64,000 nucleotides of DNA, from contig CAJFCJ010000001.1 in NCBI GenBank assembly GCA_904063045.1, forward strand, positions 2,239,501 to 2,303,500. Reading direction: 5' to 3'. Shown one piece after another: positions 34,356 to 47,400 of the stretch. The first letter of the stretch is position 1, and each line of letters opens with the position of its first letter. Below the pieces are notes generated by a model. The model saw only the letters and a program-made list of their open reading frames with translations, was not told the origin of the DNA and searched no databases. Made by a program: the position numbers and the translations under genes. This DNA comes from Dimorphilus gyrociliatus. Taxonomy: Eukaryota > Annelida > Polychaeta > Dinophilidae.

Positions 34356-37300
34356 AGCTGAAACAGAAATAAGGTAGGCTTTCTTTAGAAATATCGTCTG
34401 CAACAGCGACTCGAAAAGCGTTCTCAATCTTTTATATATAAGCCTAAGCACACTGGATAGAAGACGACTGAGAAAAAAACTTGGCTCTAGTTATCCAATA
34501 GTCGTAGTCTACATTTCACAATAAAATCAAGCGTTCAATAACTTTAAAATATGCGTTACTGTTCAGCCAGCAATTATAATTCATTGCATTTTATAAAAGA
34601 AAAAACGCAAGTGAACCGCTATGTAAAGTACTTTAGCAATATTACGCATTCAGACACTAAAGTCGCTTTTATAATAGAATAATCTGTTATTTTCATAAAG
34701 AGAAGTGTAAACCATCATGAAATGAGGTGAATTAATAAAATTATAATTTGTTCTTTCAATACAAAAATGAGATACCATACGTCAGTTATTAAATTTTAAA
34801 GTTCATTGTACAAAATACAAGCTTTTCATTACCAAACACAAAGTCTACTTATATACTGGACTTATATTATATAAAAAAAAGTAAATTACTTTTTATTCAT
34901 TAAAAAATAAGTCGCTGTTAAAACCTTGTTTCCAATTATCAACCTAAACATATAGTAAACTGTGTTATACTTCTTTTTAGATATTAGCACTTTCGTTAAG
35001 TGATGATAGGGGTAAACTACTGTAGATTATTTCTCCTTACAAATGATCTATTGGCACCCTACTAATTTTGACATTGTCGGTAGCTAAGTAGCACGAGTAT
35101 TTTTAGCTGTGATCGTTATGTACGATCTCGTGAAGGCCGATTTAATTATCCTCCGTAACAACATATCAGTGAAATAGAAAAAGCTCCGTAATTGGTTAGG
35201 TACTTTTAAAAAAGCAGCATTTACCGTTCAGTGTTCAGTATTCAATTTAGCCGTCTCAGCAAAATATGTTCTAATTGCTTATCCATATTTTAGAACTAAA
35301 TTGAAACATATAAAAGAGTATATAATAATTATATTAATGATCTCTTACCTTCTAGTACGTTTTTTAGTCCTTATTATTAAAGCGAAAATATACTTATTGC
35401 AAAATAACAAAACCTTTAAAAACAACTTAAATGAGATTTCACATATGGTATACAATGCTAAAGGATAAAGGAACGTTTTTAACAGATTCATTAAAAGATC
35501 GGATATAGGTTCATGTAAAGGTTTTCATAATTTACTTCAACGTATAGCTAATTCAGGTAGTTTACTAGAATTAGATACGATAATATGTTTATGAATTCTT
35601 GTTAAAAATCTTATTCCTAGTGAAAACGTCCACTATTTCATTTGCAACATTATCTTGCTGTATATTTTGAAACGTCTGGTGCGAGCGAATCACGTTTCTC
35701 TCTGCAACTGTGCGTAACCAGCGTGTGTTAGTTGTAATTATTCTCCCTTGCATATTTAATATACAATTTGTATCAAACCACTAACATGGTTCGGCTGTAA
35801 ACTCCCTTACAACTATATAACACTGTAATTTTCATTTAGCATCCAAAAGGAAAAATTGCGCAAGAGACGGCAACATTGCTAACATCAAAAAAAACATCGT
35901 GTGACCAGTTTCTTCATTATGCAAATTGGGTCATAGAAACTTCTTTGGCTAAATTTGCAGATTAGGTTAAATGAGATTCTCCCACCAATTTATTATCTGT
36001 CAAACAACTCTTCTCTTTTTATCCTAGTTGAATTCAAATAGAAATGTCTTTTAGAAATTATTTCTATTATATGAAAGAAATTCATTTGTATTATAAGTCC
36101 AATAGGTAGATTAGACGCAAATACTAATCTCCTCAATTCTAGTTGATTACGTTAAATTAAAAGTGAAAGATTTCGATGAGTAAATCCGTCTAAATAGAAA
36201 ATATGAAAACTAAAAAAAAAAACTAGATAAACAGATTCCTATGCTAAATAATCACTGATTTTACCTAGAGATGTATTGACTATTTTGCAATGTATAAGGA
36301 ATCTAAAATCACCTTCAGACTCTAGTAAAACGCAAGGATACTAGAAATTTTCTATTACCTCGACCTGAAAATGCTTCTATTTAAACAGCCTATATCCTTC
36401 TCGAACCCTCATTACAACCCAGTAGGCGTAAGAAGCGAAACATAGGTCAATTTAGAAGTAAATCAAACAGAAAATTCTAGCCTCGAGTAATCACTAATTA
36501 AAAGAACACATAATAAAATATTTCTGTAATTCTTAACTAGTTAAGCTCTTATGACAAAATCTATGTAACTTCTAAGAGTTATTATTAATGAGTTCTAACT
36601 GTGTCATCAATTAATATTTGTGTAAAGATATCTATAATATAACTGCACAGAATTGGAGTGTTATCCATTATTATAGCAGTCTGTCAACGGTATAAAACCT
36701 ACAAGTAGAGACATTATCTACAGCTTATAATTTCTCATTTATACGATATGCCACACAGCTAATATTTTGATGCAAAAAAAAGTATTTAATAAATATTTTA
36801 TGGTCTATATTGATTCTATATAAACACATTTTTATTAGTGTCACGACATCCCTCTTGTAATGATAAAATGTAACTAACCTTGCAGTGTAGAGAATTCTAA
36901 TCCAGGCCAAACGCACTTTCCATGTGTAATCCGCTAATTCCTTTTATTGAAACAAAGTTCTTTAAGTTCTTTTTGTTCCAGATCATACAAATATCCGGAG
37001 TATAATTTGTAAACTGTTAAAGTAATGAAAAGTTAATTATTCGGCAATAAACTTGCTTTTTTGACTTTTTGACAAAATCAACAGAGAAATCTCATCATAG
37101 TTTAATATACTAATTATTAAAGTACAAGCTATAAACAAATAATGTAACTGGACTATAGGGAACGAATTTGAAACGCGCTCTCAACTTCACCTAGGGAAAA
37201 ACACCCTGAAGTGATTTATGCCAAAATCAGAGATGGGGAACTTAGATAGGCGGCTGACAGACACCGTACTAACCCAGATAAAATGTTCTATACTTTCTAG

Positions 37301-39296
37301 TTTCTACTATTTACATTTGAAATAGTGTTTAAATCGATTTACTGGTAGTTATAGGCCGTAAATTCAAACTTCTACTTTTAAAATGTGCAATACTAATTAC
37401 AATTTTCTTTTTGCTATCCTGCTTAATTCATATAAATGGTTTTCTGTCCAAAATGAGAAGATATTAGATAGCTAATACAGGCTGAAATAGGATGGTTAAG
37501 AAAAAAACCCTTTGATTTTATCAGATAAAAGGAGTTATTTTATCGGTTGTAAACTTATGTGTTTTTCCTCCAAAAAAATAGCCTTCCACTCTTGTAATCG
37601 TTTTTATTTTTTTCACTCAAGCACACATAGAAGAAAACAAACGTGTCATTAGTAATAATTAGCAACGCAATTGCATATATTAGATGTATTTAATTAGAGA
37701 AAATTTGTTTCCTTCTATTATTTTGTGCATCTTAATCAATACATATTAAAAGGATCTCATTCTCAAACAACTTGGCCAGTTGAAGGGATGATCGACTTTA
37801 ATACGTTAGGAATGGCCTATAGTTGCAATATGAACTTGTTTATTTTACAATATCATGGGACGTACACAATAAGCCCGGACCTGACCTTTCATCAATATTA
37901 TTGCACTTCACTAGTTGATAAACTAGACCATTTGTTTCTATTAGGTCTAAAGAAACATTTTGTTTCATTTATTGATCATATGCACCATATAAACAGTTGT
38001 GGTATTTGCGAAAATGTTTAATATATAATGAATAATAATACTTAAATGCTTAAAATTTACTCATAAAATTATGACTCATGCTCTCTGTTTTTCTTCCAGA
38101 AATTTTAGACTACTTCTGTCTACAGGATATGTAATTTGTTCTATAATACTATGCGTTTTTCTTCTCCATGAAGAAATAAACAAAAAAATTTTTTTTTGAA
38201 ACCAAACGCGGTTAAAAAGTTTCCTGCAATCATCAATAAAATATTGATGGAAATAATTTACTAAAATGTACAGAAATTGCGAATTGTATACTTTGGAGTA
38301 TTCACCGAGTGATCTTTCATTGATACTGATTTAGTTGAAAAAAGGCAAATGTAGTTAATACTGATTGTTTTATTTGACATATTGTTTGTCAGTGTCAAAT
38401 ATAGAAAACGCCCTAAATTTTACTTTAGTGGTTTTTGTTGTTTTGCCGTACATTAGTTAATTGAATGTATATACATTTTGATGAGTAACGAAAATAAAAG
38501 AGATTAATTTGACGAAGTGATTTATTACGCAATAGTTTTCTTTAAACTTATAAAATTAAGTTGGTTGTTAACACACTGAAAATTTTGATCCGCATATTCT
38601 CTTTTAATTAATATCTGGAAACCTTGATCTATTCCATTTCCTAACGATATACAGGATGATTGTGTTTGAATAGCGAAAGCATTTGCTTTCTTTTAAAATA
38701 TTTTCTTAATCTTAAAGGCCAATAAAGAAAGAATATACAACTTTTAAGTTAGAAAAAATTTCGATCTAGTATAGATGATTGGTAAATTTTATTGTTGCGC
38801 ACCTATCGTAGGTAAATTAGCAACAGTTTATTGATACTGTCCCGTCAATATAACAAAGAAAAAGAGCTTTTAAATCTAACATCTAGGATACGTGATGCAA
38901 AAACGGATAGAACATGATAAGATGCATATTTAAAATGCATATAGTATTCACAAATATTGAAAAATAATACAAACTTACGCAAAATTCGACGAAAGAGTTG
39001 GAAGGGGAAAAATGTTTACTCCAGATACATTAACTTCCTGAGAACATTGGAACTTCCGGTGCACACGATTACGAAAATAACTGTTCGTGTTATATTATTT
39101 TTGAAAAATATTTATTTATCGTTAGTCATAAAAAAGTATATTTATTTTTCAAAATATGAATTATTTTAAATATATACGAAAATACTAATTCGGATGAACT
39201 TTTACATGCGCGGGAGTTTTAAAATGCATTCCTTCTGCTTTTGAAAGAGAATTTTATTCACGCATATTATAACATGACACACAAAATGCATTGAAA
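34356..39296. other. 4.9-kb gene-poor region
   Basis: No exon with convincing splice sites or family similarity was found on either strand. Scattered short open frames are AT-rich and unremarkable; the longest is 98 codons at 37725-38021 (+). The stretch just right of 34356 should contain the BTBD7 5'UTR exon and promoter. In a window this dense such a gap is unusual and may hold regulatory elements or non-coding transcripts, but I see no specific signature. Confidence 0.4.
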
Positions 39297-39542
39297 TTAA
39301 CATATTGGTGTTCCATTAACGGCATTTTCGGCACAAACCAGCGGTAATAACACCCCTTCATATACCATATCCACAATTGGAACACAAGCTCCGCAACACG
39401 CTTTGAAAGGTAAAATTAAGACGTAGATAATTGCCAAAAATAGAGCGATGGGCCAGACTAAAAGTAGAAGTAGTAGCCATATAATCATCCAACAGATGGA
39501 ACAATCACATCCGCATCTCGCGCAGCATTGACAACAACACAT
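39297..39542 (-). CDS. Small Cys-rich membrane-hairpin protein, unrecognised
   Basis: An 81-residue open frame. The first 17 residues hold nine Cys (MCCCQCCARCGCDCSIC), then a continuous hydrophobic stretch of roughly 28 residues (WMIIWLLLLLLVWPIALFLA onward) broken by one Pro, then ACCGAC, a short amphipathic part and a C-terminal VCAENAVNGTPIC. There are 14 Cys in total. The layout suggests a membrane hairpin or single span with Cys clusters on the cytosolic side that could be palmitoylated. The ATG follows an acceptor-like tttcag by about 20 bases, implying a 5'UTR exon. No charged residue lies inside the hydrophobic part, and the composition contrasts sharply with the AT-rich surroundings, so it is very likely a real gene. 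Function unknown. Confidence 0.75.
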   Translation of the reverse strand: MCCCQCCARCGCDCSICWMIIWLLLLLLVWPIALFLAIIYVLILPFKACCGACVPIVDMVYEGVLLPLVCAENAVNGTPIC

Positions 39543-40707
39543 GATCCTATTAATTGATTCTGAAAATTAGACAAGAAGTCTTCGTTCTCTTTCGACTTCT
39601 CTTAAATTAATGTCACGGTCTTTCAAGAGGATAAACTAACTTCATATATTACGGAAGAATGCATGCTGTTGCTTAAAAATAAACTTAAATACAATAAACA
39701 TTCAAGCATATAGTAATCGATTATTTTTTTATTTAAATCTCAAAATCATTGGTTATGGCATGAAGAGAAAATAAAATATATAAAAATATATATAGTTGAA
39801 TATAAGTATTAATCAATTTTCATAGAAACCGAAAAAAGATTTAAATAGATATTTGCAAACGTAGTACTAGTTTAATCATATTAATTTCTTTAACTAAATT
39901 CTAGCTATATGGTTATAGTTTTAGTAATATTTTGTATTATTTTTAAGAAATACATCAAAAAATAGAATAATTTAAGATCTGCAGTTTCATTTACATTTTA
40001 AACAATAAATCTTATCTTTTTGTGACTATGCAGGGAAATTTTAAACAACGTTGTTTTACAAGACAGAAGATAAACACATTGAATAATTATGTTATAAATA
40101 CTGTATAATACTTTGTATATCTCCTAATTCTTTCTTTATTTTTTATTTTTTACAATGAAACCTTCCTTAGATAGTTTGGAAATGTACTTTAGAAAAAAGA
40201 AAATGCGATTGAAATCCCAGATGATTGTTTTCTTTTATTCTTTTTGTTTTTGATGAATATCGGCAGATGTAGTCCAGAAAATATCTGGCAAAATAAAATA
40301 GCTTAAACTTCCAAGGGAAAAAGGCTTTGCAGAGTAATTTTAGTCCCAAATATATGTTCATTTGATGGAGATGTTGATTTTAATTAGGAATGAAGGTTTG
40401 CTAGTTACCAATGGAGGTAGAAGGTCGAAGAGATCGCGATAATCTTACTTGCTACACTAAAGTAGACAATTAAAAACATCATTATGCACAGTCTATATAG
40501 CTTAATTGAATGATTAAAATATTACAGAGGACATGTAAAATCCTAATGACTAATGCCTAGTTTCATTATTCATTATAACTCTTTGCAGTAGACAGATTCA
40601 GGTGAAGATAAAATTAATCAATAGATAAATCTGCAAAACTTTGAAAGTGGAGAGAAAAGAAATGCAGTTCAGTATTTTTTTAAGATAAATATGGATCCTG
40701 TAAGAAT
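39543..40707. other. Non-coding region between the Cys-rich gene and BTBD9
   Basis: About 1.2 kb of AT-rich DNA. It should contain the 5' exon of the Cys-rich gene and the BTBD9 3'UTR. No further exon seen. Confidence 0.45.
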
Positions 40708-43083
40708 TCAAGGGGTTATTCCTATAGGCATCTGAGGACCAGACTGTGTCTGTTGAGGATGAGGTTGAGGCATAGGACCAAAGGCTGTGGGTGGAGACAC
40801 ATTGGTATCATTTTTATTTCTTTCCAAGTATTCCTTTAGCGCCTGAGCATCAGACGGTGCCTCAAAATGGACGCAGTGAAACACCTCGTTAGCCGTATTA
40901 TGTGTACCAATAATCCTTACAAAAGTAACAATGACTGGTTCAAAAGTGACTATCTGCCAAGATCTGCAGGCCTCTTGCGATCTATCGCAAACTGTATGCC
41001 AGTTATCACCTTCTGCTGATACTTCAATGCGGTAAGAATAGGCTCTATTGTCACAATCCCATAACAATAGTCTCATACTAGATATATAATTAGGTCCGGC
41101 TAATTGCACAATAATTGCTCCTGAACCTGTGTTTTGAATGTAAATGTTAAAATACAACATACTTTCAATTTATACTTAGTGAGGAAGTAATAAAATTACA
41201 TACCTAGCTGATGACAAGTATATCCGGAATCCCAATCGTAGTTTCTCGTATCTCCGTTAATTAAAGCATTCCTCGATCTTGAAACTCCTTCAACAACGCA
41301 AGCGCATTCTTCTAATGTTGCAACATTATGCTTGGCAATAGGAATTCCATTTTTCAATTCACAAGAGGCTGTTGAGTACATGCACTCGAAGGCAACCAGG
41401 TGGAAGACTCTGTTAACTGTATTGTGACTTCCAACTATTCTTACTAATTGTACAACCCTTTTATCAAAGCGCAACTTCTGCCATGATCTGCAATAATAAG
41501 ACTTTCTGTCCACTACTAAATCCCAATCTTCTCCATTAACGCTACATTCAATGTAGTATGAATAGGACCTAAAATCCTTATCCCATAATAATAGACTAAT
41601 TGCGTTAATAATACTAGGTTTTCCCAGAGATATAACAATAGAATTATTTACGGGATCTGACGGTTCTATAGAATGTCTTGTGAAGCCTCGATCAAGATCA
41701 TAGTTTGTAGTGTCCCCATCTAATACGCAGCATCTCATATCACCGTTGGTTACCTATTATTATAAAATGAAAAAAACGCCATCAAATAAACAGTGTATAT
41801 ACTATATATATATGCTTTTTTTATATTCACCTGTGCTCCGAAGTCAGGTGTTGCTATGTTTGCATCAGGTAAAAGATAACCTCTATATGGCATTTCTGCT
41901 TTTTCCAGTTTCTTAGCAAGGGTATCAACGATTACTTCATCAGTTATTAGACGAGATTTACGTAATCGTTTAAGTAAATGCTCTTGTTCTATGAGTGGTA
42001 GTCTAACGGCTTTCGATAATAAACCATCAACGTCTTCATGACTATTAGCTTGCCACCATTTATCTAAAGACTCAAAAATTGTTAGTTCATCGGCGTAAAA
42101 TGAATCTCGCTCCAAAATAGATAATATAGCAGTTCTTGAAAGTTGTTTGAATGCCTCGGTTTTCATAACGTCTGTTGCTTTACAATCCATGAGTTGTGTG
42201 CAGCTTTCTTGAAGAGCTGGTAAGCTGTATTGTTCAAAAAAAAAAGGGAAAAATGAATAAGAAATGTAATTAAGAGTAAATAGAAAGATACTCACTCGTA
42301 AATAAGAGCCAAATCATATATAGTACAAACATTTTTTGTGTCTAGAATTGATTTTAAATACTCGGAAATTGAGTTTTCAAGACTTTGAAATCCATATTTA
42401 TGACTTTGACCGAGTATTTCCAAAATTGTTTCCTCCTGTTAAAATAAATGACATATGTCTCAATAAATTGATTAAATATTAATTATTTCCTTTACCTTTA
42501 AATCATGCAACGTCAATTTTCCCGTGTAGATATAAAATAATAGATATTTAAATGAATCAGCTCTAGTTTCTTTTAATTCGACAATACTTGATGAACTCTC
42601 TTTCATTCCTCCGTAGAGTAGCGCTCTGTATTTGCAATAGATAATTATGAGCAAAATAATTTGGCTACTATTTAGTTTAAAATTCTTTTATTGTATTTAT
42701 CAATGGAATTATAAAAACAATTTATGTCAGTTTGACTGTTAAATAATCAGTAATTATCACTTTAACCTTAAAAATTTTAAATAGAATAGAAAACAGATTT
42801 TTATTCATTAAATTATAAAATATTTGACATAATATTTTGAATAATTATTAAGAAATTTATATTTCTATTTTGATTTTTTAATGAAAAATGTATATTGCCT
42901 GAAATATTGCGATCTTGCTGCCAAAATGATTTTATGAGCTCGATATTCTATCCCTTCCACGATCAACGTAACGTCGGTAAATTCAAGGTTGGTTAGCAAG
43001 GTTCTCATACTTTCAGACAAGTCGTAAATGTGTATAATTTCACCCGGAGCGGGCGGAACTCTCATTTGTTGACTATCGCACAT
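40708..43083 (-). CDS. BTBD9: BTB/POZ domain-containing protein 9
   Basis: Substrate adaptor for Cullin-3 ubiquitin ligase; in animals linked to sleep, dopamine and iron handling. Exons 43083-42899, 42625-42496, 42435-42296, 42224-41831, 41753-41204 and 41126-40708 give 605 residues, close to the 612 of the human protein. Order: BTB (FTDVTLIVEGIEYRAHKIILAARSQYFRALLYGGMKES), BACK (KTEAFKQLSRTAILSILERDSFYADELTIFESLDKWW), the conserved YRGYLLPDANIATPDFGAQV linker, then two F5/8-type discoidin repeats (YDLDRGFTRHSI...LLLWDKDFRSYSYYIE...RIVGSHNTVNRVFHLVAFEC and NYDWDSGYTCHQL...LLLWDCDNRAYSYRIE...RIIGTHNTANEVFHCVHFE). The C-terminus is Pro/Gln-rich. The first intron has a GC donor. The start is the ATG giving MCDSQQM; a second ATG lies five codons later. 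Confidence 0.95.
42626..42898 (-). other. GC-AG intron of BTBD9
   Basis: Exon 1 ends ...GCAATATTTCAG followed by gcaata; exon 2 starts after aaatacag. Splicing here joins QYF to RALLYGG, the invariant BTB sequence, so the donor must be GC and not GT. Confidence 0.75.
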
Positions 43084-43648
43084 CGTACACAGATATAAGA
43101 TCAATATCAATTAACAACTAGCTTGATGCATTGCGATCAATCATGGGAAATTGGTCAAACAAAGTTTGCAATGTGACAATTTCAGAGTCACAAAAATCCA
43201 GCAATAAAACCGAAAGAAAACATTGTTTGAGTTAGTATCACCGCCATTTTTAAAATGTTAGCTCCGCATTATGTTTAGTAACTGCTTAATGACATATAGT
43301 ATATGTTTTTTTTTTTAACTTTCTATATTTCGACGTGTCCTTAGGCAATTTGTATATACAATTTAAAATCCTATAATTGATAAATTAGATCAAATTTTAT
43401 TAAACAGGCATTTAATAGAATTGAGAGGAAAATAAACGCTTAATTTTCGAAAATTATTCCAATAGAAGATGGCTTACATCTCAAATTTGTAAACTTAACT
43501 GTTTTGTCTACTCTTTATCAGCTATAAGTATACAATTCACAATTGACATTTTGAAAAGATATGAAATATTTATGGACTTAACTTTTACAAACGATCTAAA
43601 AGCTTAAGCTAACATCTACAGATTGGGCGATAATAAAAGAGAAGTAAA
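43084..43648. promoter_or_regulatory. Divergent promoter region of BTBD9 and ARMC7
   Basis: About 565 bp between two head-to-head start codons. The sequence accgccatttttaaaatg around 43240 is a plausible core. No exon seen. Confidence 0.4.
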
Positions 43649-44179
43649 ATGTTTGTTTCTCCTAGGCATTTGCAAAATAAAACTGCAAAATTTAGCAAAG
43701 ATCGACAAGAATATTTGCAGCAATTGGTAACAGAATATTCAACAACTGTTGAAATTGAAGCCAAGCAGCAGATCGTCGCAAACTTGGCAAACTTTTGCTA
43801 CGATCCGATAAACTTTGATTATATGGAAAAATTAAATATAATTGACTTATTTACAGATGTTTTACAAGACAACGATGAAAAATTAATAGAATTTGCAATA
43901 GCTGGTTTATGTAACCTAACTGCTCACGTTAATTTCCAGGAAAAAGTAATGCAAACACCTGACTGTTTACAATTAATTATGAAATGCTTATCAAGGGATT
44001 GTGAGGAAACATTAATATCAGCAATGACTACACTCATTCAGCTGCTCCATAGCCAGAAGGATAAACTTACCGTTGTTGAAATAGTTAACGCTATGAAAAC
44101 ATTATCTTTCTCGGAAAATAAAAGAATAAAAAATTTAGCTCTCTTATTTTTAAAAGATACTGGAACTGTACCTTATTAA
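43649..44179 (+). CDS. ARMC7: Armadillo repeat-containing protein 7
   Basis: A single coding exon of 176 residues (human 198). It matches ARMC7: RQEYLQQLVTEYSTT, AKQQIVANLANFCYDPINFDYMEKLNIIDLFTDVLQ, LIEFAIAGLCNLTAHVNFQEKV, CLSRDCEETLISAMTTLIQL and KNLALLFLKD. The predicted fold is a short stack of ARM repeats, a protein-binding surface; ARMC7 has been found with spliceosomal proteins, but its role is not settled. The basic tail of the human protein after the last repeat is absent. It faces MDN1 tail to tail, with about 260 bp between the two stop codons. Confidence 0.93.
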   Translation: MFVSPRHLQNKTAKFSKDRQEYLQQLVTEYSTTVEIEAKQQIVANLANFCYDPINFDYMEKLNIIDLFTDVLQDNDEKLIEFAIAGLCNLTAHVNFQEKVMQTPDCLQLIMKCLSRDCEETLISAMTTLIQLLHSQKDKLTVVEIVNAMKTLSFSENKRIKNLALLFLKDTGTVPY

Positions 44180-44441
44180 TTTTACATTTTTGAGTCAACT
44201 GGAATGGAGTCTTTGATCTATTTTCATAGAAATTTGAAATTTTTTCTATTAATTATTAACATAGTAAATATAAGTTAATTTTTTAAATATAATTTATTTA
44301 GTTTTCATTAAATTGAAGCTTTTTGAAACGATAATAGTCTTAACTAAAGAGAAAAAAAAAACAATCCAGAGAAAAATATACATTCAAGTTGTTTAAGTAT
44401 TATTAAAAGTACGTGGAAAACGATAACCCCGTTGAATTAAT

Positions 44442-47400
44442 TTAGTTGTCACTTGTAGCTACAATTTCAAACCATTGCTTTAAAGCATCGCTGAGTATCA
44501 TAGGCAGCGCGTCAACATCTCTTAGTACAACGTAGAACGGGAATGGGAAATTTTCCATATAGGAAACGAGTTGCAAAGGCATAACCAGTTTATCTTTTTC
44601 CATGCGAGGTATTCTCATTTGCATGATGCTATCTTTACTATCGGGGTGGTCAATGATTACGAAAACAACGAATAATCCTGACTGTCTTGCTTCCCTGATT
44701 GAGCGCTTGACTTTTTCCATACCTTCACCATACATAGATCTTCCATCGGACACAATTATTAGTAATTCACTTATAGCTCGATCTTTAACAGTCTTTTTTT
44801 GTTTATAAATAATTTCAGTACATCTTTTCATCATTTCTGTAACTCTTGTTTGGGATCCATTAAATTGTAATTTATGAAGGACCTTAGCTCCACTCTCACT
44901 ACTCCAGGGTTCGTTCAAGTCGTGAATTGAATCAACTCTCTCTCCGAAACTTACTAAACCGAATTTACCTATTTCTAAAAATTTAAATGCATTGGATAGT
45001 AAAGCTATTGCTTCAAATGCAACTTGAACACAGCGATTCTTTACCATACTAGCGGAATTGTCAACAGCTAGCATGACGTGGTAATCGCGATCTCTGGCCT
45101 TTGTTCTTCTCAACCAGATTTTATCTTTTCGAAAATCGGATGCAACATAAGCTACTACCTTCTTCATATTAAGGCGCTTTCCGCTGCGATAATCACCTTC
45201 TAATCTGTTTTTTTTGGTTGGTTCAAGAACGAGACGCAATTGCTCACACAATTGTCTGGATAACGAGGAGGTGCAAATTTCGTATTGACGCCACCGTTGC
45301 ATGCACTCGTTGTCAGACCTTTCTTCATTGCATTTTAGCCAACTTCCTATTGTTTCTTCTAAATTTTTTCGTAATTCTTCCATATCAATTTTAGGTATAT
45401 CTGCCATCGCTTCAAAATTAATCCCAGAGAAACTTTGTATGTCTTGAACAGTTTGAGTTTTAATAATTTCTCCATCAATTTCCATTAAATTATTATCTTC
45501 TTTATTACTTTTTTCGCCTTCTTTGAGTTTCCTTTCATCTTCTTTTAGTTCTTTATGCAATTTTGTACTTTCCATTTTCTCAACCTCTTCTGGTTTTTGC
45601 TCAAAAGGTTCATCTTCCATAAAGTCTTCATCACCCTCGTTCTCAGCTTCTTCAATATTTAAATCGGATTGCCGTTGATCTTTAGTAGCACTATCAACAG
45701 TTATTTCATCGTGTTTTTCTCCCTCTTTAATATGTTCGTACAAGTCTTTACTTTGGTTCTAAAACAATTATTCAACATTACTGTAAAGTTGCAATTAATT
45801 AAAAAAAATATCATTACCTCTTCGTACTCCATACTCTCTTCTTGACGGTCTATTGTTTGTAAGTTCTTTACTTTTTCTTGTACAGACGACGAAATGGTTC
45901 TATCCTCATTGAATTTTCCCTTTTGGTTCTTTCCCATTTCTTCCTTATTCTCAGTAGATTTTGGAGCAGCCTTTCCTAATGCTCCTTTTCTTCCTTGAGT
46001 TTCTGATTTAGCGGATCCATCTCCGGACTCTTCCTTATCTTCAGTTTCATTTTCTGCAGAGCCTGATTGGACTTCGGACTGAATAGCATTTTCATACGAG
46101 CTTGAAGCTGTTTTACTCTGATCTTCAATTTCCTGGTGCTCTTCTTTATCTTGATCTTGTTCTTGATCATCTTCCGTAGTTTCCATGGGTTCTGTAGAAG
46201 GCTCTTCCCTTGTTTCATCATCATTTTCTTGTTCGTTAGTCTCCTCTTTGTTTTCTTCCTCGAGCATATTATCAATATCTAAAGGATTGTCTGAAATATA
46301 ATTTTTATGAGTAAATTCGCTCAAATTATTTCTTAAACCCTCAATTTAATGAACATTACCTTCTGGATTTTCTTCATCTTTTTCTTCAGCATCAGAACCA
46401 ATATCATCTTTTTCTTCCATTTCTAAGTCATCTTTATTTTCCATATCTTCCGGAAGATCTTCGATTTCTTGAGCTTCTTTTTGTTGTTGTTCGGTATGTT
46501 TATCAGTCTCGTTTTCATCGAAGTCTCTGTCATCATGAGGCTCTTCTTCTCTTATTTCTTCATTTTGATCATTGTCTTGCTCATCTTCATTGTTATTACT
46601 TTCTTTGGCGTCCGTTACGTCATCTTTAGCTACCAACTGGGACTCTCCTTTAGCGTCATCTCCTCCACCTTGTTCTTCATTTTTTTCTTCTTCCTCGTTC
46701 TCTTCGTCAGATCCCCACATTTTTTCATCTAATTTTTCTCCTTCATTACCAACATCTCCCATTTCCTTGTCTAGCTCTTCTTCCTCTTCTTCCTCTTGGC
46801 TCTCATCATCTTCATCCTTCTCTTCAACATGAGGATCTCTGTCTTCTCCTCCGAAATCGTCAGTCATTTCAATAGCATTATCTTCGCCTTCAACTTCATC
46901 CTCATCTTTATCTTCTTCTTCACCCTTCCTTCCCTCTACTTGTTCTTCGGTGTCAATTTCATTGCTTACATCTTTTTGGCCTTTTCCGGAGGCCATTCCA
47001 GCGCAATCCTCGCCTGAAATTTCAAGTTTACCTTCACCTTCTTCAGATTCAATTAAATCTTCAGGAGTACAGAATCCTCTAGAAGCTAAATTAGATGCAA
47101 GAAGAGAAATTAAAGTCGACAAGCGAGATATGCTGTTGAAATCCGCAATTAATCGATTTAGAACTGATTCTGCAATTTTTGAGTAATAATTTAACAATGG
47201 TAACAAATTGCATAGACTTTTCATATTTTCTTCATCTTGGCATACGAATTCTTTTAATTTTTCCATAAGCCTGCACGAATGATTTAGTCTTGCTGCTCTG
47301 GCAATCTGCAAGTTGAAATTATAGAAGCCGCAGCTTAGTAATTCGGAATTCTCTTCGTCATCTTTTATAATTTTTCTTATATTTTGAATAGATAAGAGAA

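Noticed and set aside
34356-34451. N-terminal extension of BTBD7 by 32 residues
   Set aside because: A 5'UTR acceptor lies just before the MG start, and the myristoylation start is conserved in the family.
37725-38021. 98-codon open frame on the plus strand
   Set aside because: No splice context, family similarity or coding-type composition; it could be chance in AT-rich DNA. Kept as undecided inside the gene-poor region.
46469-47186. Several Ser/Phe/Leu-rich frames on the plus strand
   Set aside because: They are antisense to the Glu/Asp/Lys-rich tract of midasin, which automatically yields such frames.
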